This document shows positions 36,443 to 49,321 of a stretch of 64,000 nucleotides of DNA, one piece after another; the stretch's first letter is position 1, and every line of letters begins with the position of its first letter. The position numbers and the translations under genes were made by a program. The notes under the pieces were generated by a model. That model saw only the letters and a program-made list of their open reading frames with translations, was not told where the DNA came from and ran no database searches. This stretch comes from Ligustrum vulgare. Taxonomy: Eukaryota > Streptophyta > Magnoliopsida > Lamiales > Oleaceae. The stretch lies in contig OY743184.1 in NCBI GenBank assembly GCA_963555705.1, positions 20,263,859-20,327,858 of the forward strand, in the 5' to 3' direction.

Positions 36443-39400
36443 TTATAAGCAACTCTGTTCTCCCTTTATGAAATGAGCAGATAGGAGCTTCGAAACCGAG
36501 AATCCGTGGAATGTATCAACGTCGAAAAGTTCTTTCAGCTTCTCATCACAAATTATCTGCCTCTTGTCAGATGGGTCCTTCAAGATAAAGAAACAGAGTA
36601 AGCACTGTGAAGGTTTGCACAGAAGAGGCTTAGTGAAATCATTAAATTTGAAAGGAGTGGGAAAAATTGGAATATTATGATTTTCAACTAGTAAAATGAA
36701 GCATTAATACTTTAGGACTAGAATCTGAATATATCTTCTGAAGATTATACATACTTGTTCGATAGCTTTTTTTTGGACCAGATTTTTCGAGTAAAATGTT
36801 TCGTTAATCATTGAACTAGATATGACGTCACGTTACAGTCATTCTACTTCGTTTTGCTTCTGACTAGTTACTGAACTTACAAACAATTCCCACCATCCAT
36901 CACTCATCACCCAACCGTTTCAATTTCATCTGAGTTAGCAAGACATAGGATTATGTCTTCCTCATGCCACGTAAGAGGTGTTCTGAATATCACGATTTTC
37001 ATTCTGTTGTTTTGTGATTTGTTTCCATTCTCTTGTGATTTCATTCCTCCCAAATCAAAAATCCCTAATTCAAGAACACTAAATCGCTAATCAGAAAATC
37101 ATCACATCTTCCAATTTCCACCGTCCCCAATTCTTGCAGGTTTCCAACTCCTAATCTTCCAATCCACCATACTGCCCAACCATTCCCCAAATCCTGCAAA
37201 TGAACTGCAAAAATAGCCCGCCGATTTGGTCGTGAAGGGAGCAGAGGGAGGTTTAAATTTGGATGCAAGGGGGGAGGAGAGAGAAATATAAAGTCCTTGA
37301 TTTCATTTACTTTGAAGTGTCATTTTACTCATAAAGTCCTTGACTACTCTAGCACTCAACGGCTGCCTTGGGTATTTGATTTCCACCTCTAGTTTGTATA
37401 TAGCAATATTTCCATATGTTTTCAGATTGTTGAATTTTTTTGTTTCGAGTTTATGAAACCAGAAAGATGTGAAGAATTACATTGTTTTCACGTTCTTGAC
37501 AGATTATGAGGAAGACTCTGATTTCTTTCATTTTGAGGCTGACATGGCTTTGAGGAAGATGATATGTTATACGGCGCAATGTGACAAATGGTATCAAAAT
37601 TGGATTGGACATGAATGAAGTGACACAATGGATCACTGATGCTTGTAGGGGAGATACACAATGGCATGAGGAAGACGCTGTCCACTGCCGCATAGGATTC
37701 CATCTTGCCAACTCAGATGAAATTGAAACGATTGGGTGACGAGTGATCGATGGACGGAATTACTTATAAGTTCAATGATCAGTCAGAAGCAAAACAAAGT
37801 AGGGTGACTATAATGTGACATTATACCAATTTCAGTGACTAATTGAACATTTTACTCAGATTTTTCGATTGAATCCTACATTCATATATCATCTTATGTT
37901 TTTTTCCTGATTCACATCTCGTATAATATCATGGATACTGAGGATGCTTATTTCCTTTCCTGCTTTAATTATTATATAGCCTATAGGTAATGCGAGCAAT
38001 TACTATCACGTAGAGAACGAACATGTTAAGGGTGCATTTGGTACAACTTAACTCATTAACTATTATGGTAGATAAGATGAGGATAGTATTAAAGTGGATA
38101 TTAAGGGAATTAAGGTGGATTATTATAACAGAGTTATTGATTCTAGAATAACGGATTAAAAAGTAAGTAAATAAGTTAAGAGATTTATATTCCAGAAATA
38201 AAATCGCTCTCTTTTGAGGAAGCCAATTCAATATAAGACTTGAAGTACAGGTGTTCATGTCTCCTGATTTTGAAGCTTGATTTTGCATGTTTTACTAAAT
38301 GAGAAATTGTACACACATGAATGCATACATCGTGTGGGCATCGTTTTTGACAACAGAAGGGAGAAGGTCGTAGAAAAGCAGGGGGGTTTCTTGGCTCTTT
38401 CAGAACCAATTTTTTTTTTATCTCCAAGTGTATACATGAGATCCAGCAGTTATTCCTGCCCTTCTTAGGTTAGAGTTTATTCAGGCTTCCCGGTTAATAT
38501 AATCTGGGGATTCACTATCCTATATCCTAGAATGAATAACTTTATCCTCGTCTAGTCAATTGGGTGCACCAAACACGTTCTGTACACTGTAGTAGACAGG
38601 ACTTGACAGCACAATAAACAAGATGTTAGGTCTTGCAATGAGGACAAATGGTAGGTTCAATAACATGAAGATGTAGAGAAAGAAGGTTTGGGATAGATAA
38701 AGGTCCATGTTCTCATTTAACAACTTGCAATGAAGATAATCAGTCTTATACTGTGGCAAATTTTTTGTTCACTACAGTTATCCTGCATTATATTTAAATT
38801 TAAAATTTTATGACTTATTCCACCGAAATCTAGTCTAGATTTATAAGAATGGACAAGCTCCTCCAATTCAGTGTGTTATTATAATTCGGATAACTATGAG
38901 GTGGAATAATGGACAGCAAAACTGGCAGACCAAACTCTAGCTGTATGTTTATATAATTATCACATACCTGAAGATTATTTTGTTTGATGTAATCCCAAAT
39001 TCTCTTAACAGCATCGCACCGAGGTAATGAGGTTTCTCCTGTACCAAGGAACTTCACTAAAGCATCAGAAAGTGGAAGTGGAGCAAGAAAAGCAGAATTT
39101 CCACCTTTCTGCCTTTTTTCATTTCTCTTTGGCTCATCTAGATCTGAAATTAATAGAATGGATAAAGTTAAACAAATACTTTTGAAGTATATGAGAACAG
39201 TAAGACAAGTTAGGCTCATCTCGCTTTTTATCATTATCTAATTATAATAGTATTTTATTATTTGGCTGCAGCAAAATAATAATAAAAAAGTTTAGAAATT
39301 ACTTTTCCCCTGCATGAAACATGAGTGAAAATTGATGAATACTCCCCCAATTACTGAGTCAATACTAAAAGCAGTGTGCAGACAGGTGTCAAACACCTTT

Positions 39401-42107
39401 GTCCACACCATTTGAACACGAGACACTCACCAGCTCAATGGGATAGCAATAGAATATACAGCTGAACGTTAAGCCCCTTGGCAGAAGAAAATAGCATCAT
39501 AAGGTTTCAGTAGAGTCCTTACCTTCTTCTCTCTCTTGCTTCCGCTGTTTTACTTTTGGAGTAGCATTGACTGTAGCAGCTTCATTTGAAAAACATCACC
39601 AAAAAATCAAGGCTCATTAAAAATATATATATATATATATATAAAGGCTCACCGATTGTATGACATAATTGTTTTGAGAAATAAAAAAACTGTAAGACAT
39701 AATTTCCCTTAAGGTAAGAGTTGCACCATGACAAAGAGATTTGCTTTGCAAAATGTATCTTCCAGATGTTTAAAACATTTTACACAGTAAAAGAAATTTG
39801 TCCAAAAAGATAAATTAAAGTTTCACCTTGGATAGTATACAGTGAAAAATAGTCTATGTAGGTATTTATAGTTTTTAAGGAATGTCAAATTGTCAATCAG
39901 GTCCAATTATATTGAAGTTGGGACATGATTCAGTAGTACAAATTGGTTTAAGTAATCAATTTGACAGGCTAAAATAACAAGATTGTTCTTCTAAAATGAA
40001 TCTGCTCAGCACATAATCTTCTTCTTTATGGAAAGGATTCCCAAACTTTGTCTGTCTAAACAAAAATGGGTTCAGCAAACAAAGAAACAACATAACTAAT
40101 TTTTTTTTTGCTTTACACTCTTCGGTAAAATCAACTTATCAGAACACCCCAAATTAAGATCATCCCTACACTGCTGAAATTTCATCCTTCCAAACTTATG
40201 GAGACAGCCCTTTTCCACTCTAAGCAAATAACAATATGATAGTCAAATGGTGGAATGATATAAATTGTGAATATCTTTTAAGAGAAATTTAAATACTCCT
40301 AACCATCACTGCTATATATATATTTGGTGAACTATAGATACAAATAATGCCATATATGTATTATCTTTCTCCAAAAAAATTATGACTTTTTCCTCTACTC
40401 CGCTTTTTCTTAAAGAACCATTTTCAGGGTTACATTGACATGATTCACTTCACATCAATTCATATCAAAACAATGCATACTCAAAGTAACTGTTCCAAAT
40501 CAGGAACACCTGCTTATTGTGGAGATGATTGAGCTGAAAATTTTATGTACATAAATAGAAATTACCATATATCAGCAAGGAATTGGAAGCCAAACACAAT
40601 TGTCAAATGGAAAATTATATGCTCAAAATAAATAAAGCTAGAGCATTTCAGAAACAATACCACCATCGGATTCTAAGGGCCAGATGTGCTTTGCAAGGGC
40701 CTTGTTCATTTGGAACATATTTATGGTATCTACACCAAAAAGGTCACGCAGTTTATCATCGCATACAATATTCCGCCTATTGGAGGGATCTTGCAAATTA
40801 TTTTCTCTAATATAGCTCCACAGTTGCTTCACTACCTATTTTTGAGATCATGTACAATTTGATTATACCTGCAATATACTCCAAATGCATCATTCAACAA
40901 GAAGATAAACAACTTGTTGAAAAAGCTACAATACCTCAGTTCTAGCCAATTCTTGTACCCCAGTAAATTTCTGAAGCTGAGGAGAAAGGCCGCATAATTT
41001 TGTAAATCCACCACCACCCCCCCTTCTCTTGACCTCTTTATTCTTCATTTTTGATCTAATTAGATACAATAAATCTGTAATCTTTTATATGCAAAACAAG
41101 GCAGACTACAAACCAAAAATTTATCTTTTATAAGCAGAAGAGTTAAATGTCAAGTGAAATTTGCTGCCCTCATTGACATATATTATGAACAATAGGCACA
41201 GGGAGAGGACCACAAAAAAGGGGCAGAAACCTATACTCTGATTAACTCCAATGAAGGATATGTATTCACCAATAAGGCCACAATTGATGGCAGATATTCG
41301 TAACCCACAAAATGGAATTCATAATTTACTCAAGTTTCAATCGTAGCTAATTGCAATTGATATCAATCAAATATACTTTAAAAATATGAAACTTCAAGCA
41401 TCCAAGTCGACAAAAAATGCACTCAAAAAGCATAAACCACGGCAAAACCCTCTCTAAACCATACAAAAAAAAATAAAAAATTCTAGGTTAAGAATTCAAC
41501 AGAATAATCACTGTCTCATTAAAACTAAATATCCAACAATTTAATAAATTTCAACTGTTTCATGCAAGATTTCATAAGGTCTCCAGAGAAATAACTATAA
41601 AAATAAAAATAAAAATTTTCCAAACTTCCAATCAAGAATTCATAAATTTTCAACAAGTGAAAATCAAAAATTAAATAAATAAAATAAAAAAATCCCAATT
41701 TTCATGTGTGCAATCCAAATGTATAAAAAAAAAAGCGTACAAAACACACGCAAAATTATACGTAACGTATAAACAAAAACTGACCTTTTTTTAGAGGAGG
41801 CTTTTCCTGTGGTCGATTCTTCTTCTTCCTCTTCCTCCGCTTCTTCTTCTTCTTCTTCATCCTTTGCCGCCTCTCCACCTCCACCATCACTCTCTTCTTT
41901 ACTGTTTTCTTCATTTTCTACTGCATTTTCAAGCTGGCTCTGAAGGTATAAATCCACCTGCTCTCTAATGAAAGTCTTTCTATCGGACAAATCGAGGCCG
42001 AAATCCTCCTCTAGCCGACGCCGCACAATGGCGGTGGTGGTGGTGTTCAGGTCAGAGTCGCTAAGAAACTCGTGGAGGCGCGTGATTAAGTCCGAGTCAG
42101 ATACCAT
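36443..42107 (-). CDS. SWIB/MDM2 and DEK C-terminal domain protein
   Basis: Exons 42107-41785, 41055-40935, 40835-40661, 39579-39523, 39143-38968 and 36577-36443 use GT/AG introns with fitting phases and give 328 residues. Residues 1-58 are a DEK_C domain (LEEDFGLDLSDRKTFIREQV). An acidic Glu/Ser stretch follows (about 60-105), then a Gly run. Two SWIB domains come next: about 125-202 (FTKLCGLSPQLQKFTG, KQLWSYIRENNLQDPSNRRN, DDKLRDLFGVDTINMFQMNK) and about 243-324 (FLAPLPLSDALVKFLG, WDYIKQNNLQDPSDKRQI, DEKLKELFDVDTF). Such proteins are nuclear, resembling SWI/SNF- or UAF-associated factors in chromatin and transcription. The donor of exon 3 could also be 3 bp earlier. It looks intact. Intron 5 (2.4 kb) hosts two transposons. 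Confidence 0.92.
36789..37857. mobile_element. Mutator-type MITE with 9-bp target duplication
   Basis: Ends GAGTAAAATGTT and AACATTTTACTC are inverted. The arms stay similar for about 180 bp (TTTTGCTTCTGACT, CGTTTCAATTTCATCTGAGTT, CTTCCTCATGCCA). The direct repeat AGATTTTTC flanks it exactly (36780-36788, 37858-37866), the 9 bp typical of MULEs. The interior holds short GC-richer sequence (about 37060-37260) that could be captured. It lies in intron 5 of the SWIB gene. Confidence 0.9.
38030..38578. mobile_element. Possible second MITE in SWIB intron 5
   Basis: The left edge GGGTGCATTTGGTAC and right edge GGGTGCACCAAACACG are roughly inverted (GTGTTTGGTGCACCC on the other strand). The interior next to them is AT-rich. 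Arms are short and diverged; no target duplication was fixed. Confidence 0.4.
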
Positions 42108-42387
42108 TTCCTGCGTTCCCCTGCAGTTATTTTCGTATAATCTTTAGGTCTGAATAAGGCGATTGTAGAACTGCCGATTTGGTTGTGGGCTATCTTGGGG
42201 GTCCGTTTGTCCATTTGGATAGGAAAGGGTACTTTTGGAAATTGATTGGATTAGTGTAGCTAACAAAGTTTTTTATTTATTCATTTTTTTTTTTTTTTGA
42301 GAACACAAAGTTTTTTTGGGGATAAATACAGCACATTTTAATTACAATAAATATTCCTATTTATTCTTATTTTCACACTTAGTTTCT

Positions 42388-42390
<3 letters not shown>

Positions 42391-42451
<61 letters not shown>
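42391..42451. repeat. (TA)n microsatellite
   Basis: About 30 TA units upstream of the SWIB gene. A second (TA)n lies at 43795-43850 and a shorter one near 34077-34093. Confidence 0.95.
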
Positions 42452-42453
<2 letters not shown>

Positions 42454-42760
42454 TTAACACTATTAATTTCCGTATCTTGCCGATAGAGACAAGTTACATC
42501 CAAAATATTTGTTACCAAGACGAAAAATATATTTATCTTTCGTATTTTTAAATAATTGAAATAAATAATTAATATAGAAGTTAAGCAAAATATATATCCC
42601 TCTTTTCAATGCACAATAATAGAATATTTGAATAAAAATCATGATGAAGATAAAATATGTTAATTAATTAAAAATTAAGAATAACAATAAGATGAAAAGA
42701 AAAGTTGAAGACATAAAAACAAAAGAGAGCAAATATAAGAAATCTTTCTTGTAATTAAAA

Positions 42761-42795
42761 CTAGTATTTTCACCCGTGCGAAGCACGGGAATATG
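42761..42795 (-). mobile_element. Helitron 3' terminus (minus strand)
   Basis: Minus strand: perfect hairpin CCCGTGCTTCGCACGGG, then TGAAAATACTAG at the end and A/T at the junction. This is a clean Helitron 3' end. The element would extend to the right; its 5' end was not found. Confidence 0.8.
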
Positions 42796-43677
42796 CTTGT
42801 GAAGGTGATTTCGATCAAAATTAATGAAACTATGTTAATTATACAATCATATCAAATAAAAACATGGTATAATAACGTTTTAATACAAAAATATTATCGA
42901 ATTCAAAACTTTAAAAAAAAATAAAATTAATCAAAATAGAAAATGGATATCCAGATCTACCCGTATATTTGGTCAAACTCGACCCATTTGTCAACCATTT
43001 CCAACAATACCTTTCCATAAATGGAAATTTTCATACAAATATAGATGAAATGCAGACACTAAAAATGAGTACAAGCAGAAAGTTATTGGATCAAAAGAGG
43101 TAGCTTGTAGTTTTTGATCTATTTTAGTGGAATACTATCGAATTTACTTGTCTAGTTAGTGAACGTGAATTCTTGAACTGCGCAGCCTTTGGTGTAAGGC
43201 AAGACAATAATACTCACATAATAACATTTCTAAAAATTCTTTGATTTTCATGATTGTATTCATTTTAGCATTGAACAACTCTTGAATTTCACAAGTGATT
43301 TAGAGAATTTAAGTCTTGAACCATTTTCATAGAAATTGCTCCATTCACATTTACATATGTGTTCTCCTATTAAGAATATTCTTCCATACTCCACCCATAC
43401 AAATTTGAACGAGAAAAACGAAGGAGTCAGTCTAACCTTAAGCATAAAGTTATATGGGTTGGTCTTATTATCACAAGATGCCCTTGGAGTATTCGGAAAG
43501 AAAGCTTCTAATTTCTACAAGATTTTGACTAATTCTCCTTCCAAACGAAGAACAATTACTGAAATTTTGGTTCAAGTAATAATTTGCAACAAGAACGAAG
43601 AAGGCACGAATTGAAAGAAGCCATAAAAATATAGATTTATGCCACTTTAATTTGATTTACTTTACCTTAACCTGTGG
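42796..43677. other. Presumed body of the minus-strand Helitron, no recognised gene
   Basis: AT-rich; an open stretch at 43336-43614 is unrecognised. A short hairpin AAAACTAATTGATAA/TTATCAATTAGTTAGTTTT lies at 43678-43740. Confidence 0.35.
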
Positions 43678-43792
43678 AAAACTAATTGATAATTTTAATA
43701 TTTAATATAATTGATGGTCACTTATCAATTAGTTAGTTTTGATTTTAAATTAATTGCCAACTAAACATTGTGCTTAGGAGTAAGGTGATGAA

Positions 43793-43850
<58 letters not shown>

Positions 43851-43856
<6 letters not shown>

Positions 43857-44502
43857 AATTATTATCTTGTATTGGTGAATAACAATTATATCCTCATAAC
43901 CTTACACATTATTATTTTGTATATCTTTATACTCCCCTGTATATATGAGGTTCTGGTTCATAATAAAATATACAAGTTTATTAGTATCTCTATTCTTCTC
44001 TTTTTTTTTTCTCTAGTTTATAACACGTTATCAGCACGAGTCTTTATCAAAATGAGTTAGAAAAATTTCTCAATATCAAAATATTAGTTAGAAGCACCAT
44101 GGTGGTTCAGATTGAAAATAATTTCTCGTTATTGGAGGAGATAATCTGTCAGTATCATTGAACCTTTATACAACCTCGGTGGTTCAGATTGCAGTCAAGA
44201 GGATGTAAAAAAATTTGTGGACGTATTTATTTATTATTATAATACGTTATTGCTCGTGAAGTAGTGTAATAGTATATTAATATTTCAGAAGAATATTAAT
44301 CATAAATTTTTCCATTACAGATTTATTGATGTTATTGTGTTGTTACTCTTTAAGTAGTACAACAGTATATATTAATATTATGGAATATTAATTATAGATC
44401 TGTCAATTACAAGTATTATTGTTATTATTGATATGAATTGATAATTCACTATGTTGTTACTCCTGGAGTAGTACAATGGATAATTAATATTCCAAAAGAA
44501 TA
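43851..44502 (+). mobile_element. Short-LTR Copia remnant, left part (LTR, PBS, leader)
   Basis: A 175-bp LTR-like unit starts TGTTGTAATTATTATC (43851) and ends TTTATAACA (44025), followed by CGTTATCAGCACGAG, a primer-site block found after short Copia LTRs. The leader after it has repeated modules (TTACTC...AAGTAGTACAAC and AATATTCCAGAAGAATATT type). It is cut at 44502 by the Helitron and resumes at 59218. No gag-pol ORF remains. Confidence 0.7.
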
Positions 44503-44504
44503 TC

Positions 44505-44536
<32 letters not shown>

Positions 44537-44980
44537 AAGAAAAATAGTGCCTTAGATTTTGCCTCCAAAACATCCCTCCAAAATGTCCCACCTTCCTCCT
44601 ATTGCTTCTCCCAGAAGCTTGAATTTGAAATCTTCTTTTGTGATTATTATTATTAAAAAAAATCTGTACAGTGTCGTTTTTTGAATTTGTGCGTTAAATG
44701 TGCACAGCTTTATTTTAAAGTTGTGATGTGAAATGCTGACAGATACATCACATTTTCATATCCCTTCCCTCCTTCTGTGACTCAATCCCCAGCAATTACC
44801 AGTTTGCTGTTTATTTAAGAAAAGAACCACCATCTCTCTAATTTTTCACTTTCATCCGAAAAAATGTAAGAAAGGTAATGCCAATACTCTCTATCTTTAA
44901 AACGTACACCGTATTTATTTGCATATTGACGATTTTTTTGTTTTTTGTTTTCCCTTAATCTTCTTCATTGTTGCAGCAAA

Positions 44981-45130
44981 ATGACCCCAATCATTCACAT
45001 GCTAGAGGACATCGACCCAACGAAAACACAATGGGCTTTCAAAGTTCGCGTTGTACGACTATGGGAAAATCCGAGTATCGAAAATAATGAAGATATTTAC
45101 AGTTTGGAAATGATTTTAATCAACAGAAAG
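44981..45130 (+). pseudogene. RPA1-like OB-fold exon (Helitron cargo)
   Basis: Open from ATG 44981 to a donor GTATGT at 45131, preceded by an acceptor TTGTTGCAG. It encodes 50 residues with MLEDIDPTKTQWAFKVRVVR and LEMILINRK. This is the pattern of the first OB-fold strands of the RPA1-like genes often carried by plant Helitrons (single-stranded DNA binding). No later exon was recognised downstream, so I treat it as a fragment. Confidence 0.7.
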
Positions 45131-48100
45131 GTATGTAAAAACAATCTTATATTGGTCGAAGTATATTTTCTTATTATAAGCCTCATGAAGATGAATCTTC
45201 AGTTGAAATGCCAAGTATACTAAAGTATTATGAGCTTGAAACACGTAAAAGATTTGATATGTGATAAACTTGATGGTTTGCATTTTTTGTCTCTTGAGAA
45301 ATTGGTAACACAAACGCTACATTACTTTCAAGCTAGGTAGTCATATAAAATCAAATCACAATGTAATAAGTCGACCGAGCATCAAACATAAAAATATTTG
45401 ATCGAAACATAACAGTAAAGTACTTAATGATATATTTGAGGGAGTTTAACCGTAAATCAAAGACTGATATATGTTGTCCAAAGATGATAGTTGGTATAAT
45501 AAGTGAAACTTAATAGTCTAAGCTGATTGGTTATAGTCTATTTTAGAACAATAACTCATATAAAATTTACTTACAGTTTAATATGTGCAGAATATCAAAC
45601 AATCACTTATTATAGTTATCCAAGCATGTCCATAAGCAGAATCAGCATAAACATTACACTGTGAAGGTAACTTTAGACCATTTATTTGGTTATACCAAAC
45701 AGTAAAACTAATTTAAAAGTGCAGAGTGTTACAATTTTTGCACAATGTCAAACATATATAAACCAATAACACTATAAGTAAACCAGTTGATAGCTTAATT
45801 AGTATATGTGAAAATGTCAAATTGTAATAGTTATGTAAGCATGTCCATGAGCATAATGAACTATAAACATTACACTATGAAGGTAAAAAAAAAAATTGTT
45901 TTTGCAATTTGACAGTAATTCAAGCATTGATATGTTAAGTGCTATATTAAGCAATCTATTGATATTCTAAATACCTGACTATGAAATATCTGATAGCTTA
46001 GTGTGTGCATGTAAAAATGTCAAATTGTTAAAAGCATGTCCATGAGCATAATGAAATATAAACAAACAGCAAATTATAATTTTATAGTCTACTGTAGACC
46101 AATATTTTGGTAGTACCAAACAGTAAAACTAAATGTAAAGGGTGCAGTGTGTTACAATTTTTTTGCACAATATCAAGCATAATAAATCAACCAGTAAAAC
46201 TATAAGAAACCCAGTAAAAATAAATTTAAGAGTGCAGTGTGTTACAATTTGTTATTGCAATTTAAAATAATCATGTAAATCACGTTAAATATTACATTTT
46301 ATATTTTAATACACAAAATTAATACACGAGAACATTATGTATCGTATCATATTAAAAATATTATTTACATTTATGTACTAAATTGCAAAAAAAAAAAAAA
46401 ATCAAAAATAGTTATGAACCATTATAAAGGCAATATACTGTATCAACTTTGATGGTATTATGTGTGTGCATGATGGAAGATGAATGTAGTTAAAAACAAA
46501 GTGAAAAAATATGCAGTCTGTTACAATATATTGGAGCAGCAATAAGGGGATGAATAACAACATTCTCGGATTCATAATATATGGTAGTGGAATTAAAGTA
46601 CCTTGTGTGATTTCTTATCATCTAACCAATTGGCTTCGACATTCTTCATTTTCTCATGATGAACCCTCGATGCACATGAATGATTAAAAAGTAAAAATCA
46701 ATGAAATTGTAAATATCAATCAGTATAAATCAACCTACCCATGTGCTTAAAATGGAAGGCAAAAAAGTAAACATTCATATTAGGTTAGATATAACAAAAT
46801 GTTGATGAACGTATCAATCGTTAGTAAAAGTCACAGTACATTAAAAAAAAATTTAAGTAATAATGAACTAATTAATTAAATCATAACAATATTTCAAAGA
46901 AATATTAATTATTAAATACTTATTTATTTACATTATGAAAAAATAAAGAAATTACAGTAATTAGAAAAAAAATTATATTATATTTAAAAAAATGTTTTAA
47001 TTTATATTATATTTAAAAAATATTTATAACTTAAATTATATTTAAAAAATATTTAAATTTATATTATTTTTAAAAAATATTTTGTAAGTTATATTATATA
47101 ATAAAAAAAATATTTAAATTTTTATTGTATTTAAATACTTAATTTAATTTTATATCTATTTTCATAAATTTATATTTAAAATTTAATTATATTTCATGTC
47201 AGTTCATTTATTATAAAGATTTTCCCATCACAACATCATGTCACATCACCTTAAATTGTGGACGACTGACAGGTCTCAAAGGCTGCCTATGCTTCAAGAC
47301 TTACATCATTGCATTTATTGCTATATGCTGGCATTTGCACTAAAGGTTAGATTGAAAGACAATCAAATTTTATTTAAAATTCTGTACAGACCTCCTTTCT
47401 TGGACGTGTACACACTGCATCAGATTAGAAAAGTTTTTTTTACGAATATTAGAGTTCAAAAAAAATTGAAGAGAGAGATCAAACACAGAAGGATGAAAAT
47501 GAAGATGGGTGAACTAAACCATACTTCTATGAAGCGTCAAAGATTACTTCAATGTGTTACTAGAGGTTAGACATATATATTCATTACTTCAAAGAAACTC
47601 TACTGGAGAATCAGGAATGCTCTTAAATGCTTTGATGAACAAATAAATGCTACAGCAGTGATTATTCTACGACTTGAATGCAAACATAAAGGCTTCTATG
47701 CTTTTCTCAGATTGTTAGTTTTAAAAAATATCTTTTCATTTGCTTGAAAGACAAATAAATGCACCTGTTTTATTTTTTGTTAGCAAAGAAGTCAAAATGA
47801 GCAAAGTAAAGTACAGAAAAATGGTTTCAATGATGTTTTTGATTTAATCTAACCTAACTATTTTATACATGAGTTCAATCATTTTGGAAATAAATGATCT
47901 AAACAAAACAAATAAATGCTACTCAGTATCATATATTACTTTATTTAATACTTTGTTTAATTGTTCTATGATTTTGTTTTTTATTTTTTTGTTAGCCACA
48001 TCTGTTCACAACCTTTTTATTATCCAATGAAGTTAAAATGACCCGAAAATATATTTTGAATTATGTTCTCATAGCTGTTTTTTCATTCCCCAAGCCTAAC

Positions 48101-49321
48101 TATGTTGTATGAGTTGAATCAGTTAGTAAATAAATTATTTGAACAAAACTAATAGATGCTATTCTGGTTGTCCTATGTTTACAATATCATATATTATTCT
48201 ATTTAGTACTTTCCTTTATTGTCCTCTGATCTTTATTTTTTGTGAGCAACTTCTGTTAACAACATTTTCATTACAATGAAGTTAAAATGAGTCAAAACCA
48301 AAAAAATAAAAAATAAAAAAATAAAAATTCTATTATGTTTTCAAAGATTCTTTCCATTCATCTAACTTAAATATGTTGTACACGGGTAGAATCATTTTGG
48401 AAATAAGTTGTCTAAACAACAAATCTTTCTGTGATAATTATATGATTTTGTTTCACTTAAGTATGTTATACATGGGCTGTTTTAGCTTATAAATGATTTA
48501 AAGAAAAAATAATAGGATTTGGTAAATCCTTTATGAGTTAAAAAGGAAGTCATGTTTATGTGATTATTACATGTTTTCAATAACTATAGTATGCATTAGT
48601 CTGTATCTTAACTGTTAAGAATTGAAGATATGAATGAAGATATGCTATGTTATACGGTACATTTCAACACTACTATTAACCAAGAAGATTTTTATACGTG
48701 CATAGTAAGCTAATATCATAAAGTACAATTCAATCACTGCTCACATTTAACACTATTAAACTACATATATCGCAATAGATTATGAAGCAAACAAATTATT
48801 TTGAAGAAATATTAACACAGAAGTAGAATGTTATTTAATATGTGGAAAAAATTTATGTACAGGATAACGAGGATATACGTGAAGATTTACCATAAGGTTT
48901 ACCATTTTATTGGCCATGAGCACAATAAAAATATAATATTACTTATAGGTTTATTTTTGGTATTGGCTTCATCTTCATGTTGTTATTTAAATCTGGACAA
49001 AGAAAAGGGGAAAAAATTAGTTACATTTGTGTAATTTAGTATGTACAATTAAAAATTGAACAAAGTTATTGTTAGCTAAGAAATAAGCAGTCACCTCATC
49101 TATGTGTCTCGATATCCTCGCAGTTCCAGATTTGATCATTTGTAATTGATTCTTGGCAAGTTTGAGTTGGTTGAACAGAAATACCCTCATTAAATACTGT
49201 GCAACAATGTTTGATTGTGACAAATTTGATTGTTTTGATGTTGATGGTTGTCCTAGGTAGAAAAATAGGAAATAATGTTAAACATTTTTATCAACAGTAC
49301 ACTAAATGAATTTTAAATCAA
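45131..49321. other. Helitron interior: AT-rich with dispersed subrepeats, ORFs unassigned
   Basis: Subrepeats recur between 45640 and 46270 (ACCAAACAGTAAAACTAA, GCAG.GTGTTACAATTTTT, AGCATGTCCATGAGCATAAT). 46960-47150 repeats TTTAAAAAATATTT. Open stretches at 47238-47570 (+), 48828-49034 (+) and 49017-49223 (-, with NQLKLAKNQLQMIKSGTARI) are unrecognised; the last may be captured gene sequence. Confidence 0.5.

Noticed and set aside
41664..42107. SWIB gene exon 1 read through to 41664
   Set aside because: The sequence after 41785 is AT-rich intron after a good donor, and the next exon fits the phase.
43770..44060. Open frame rich in Tyr/Ile
   Set aside because: It is the translation of a TA microsatellite and Copia LTR.
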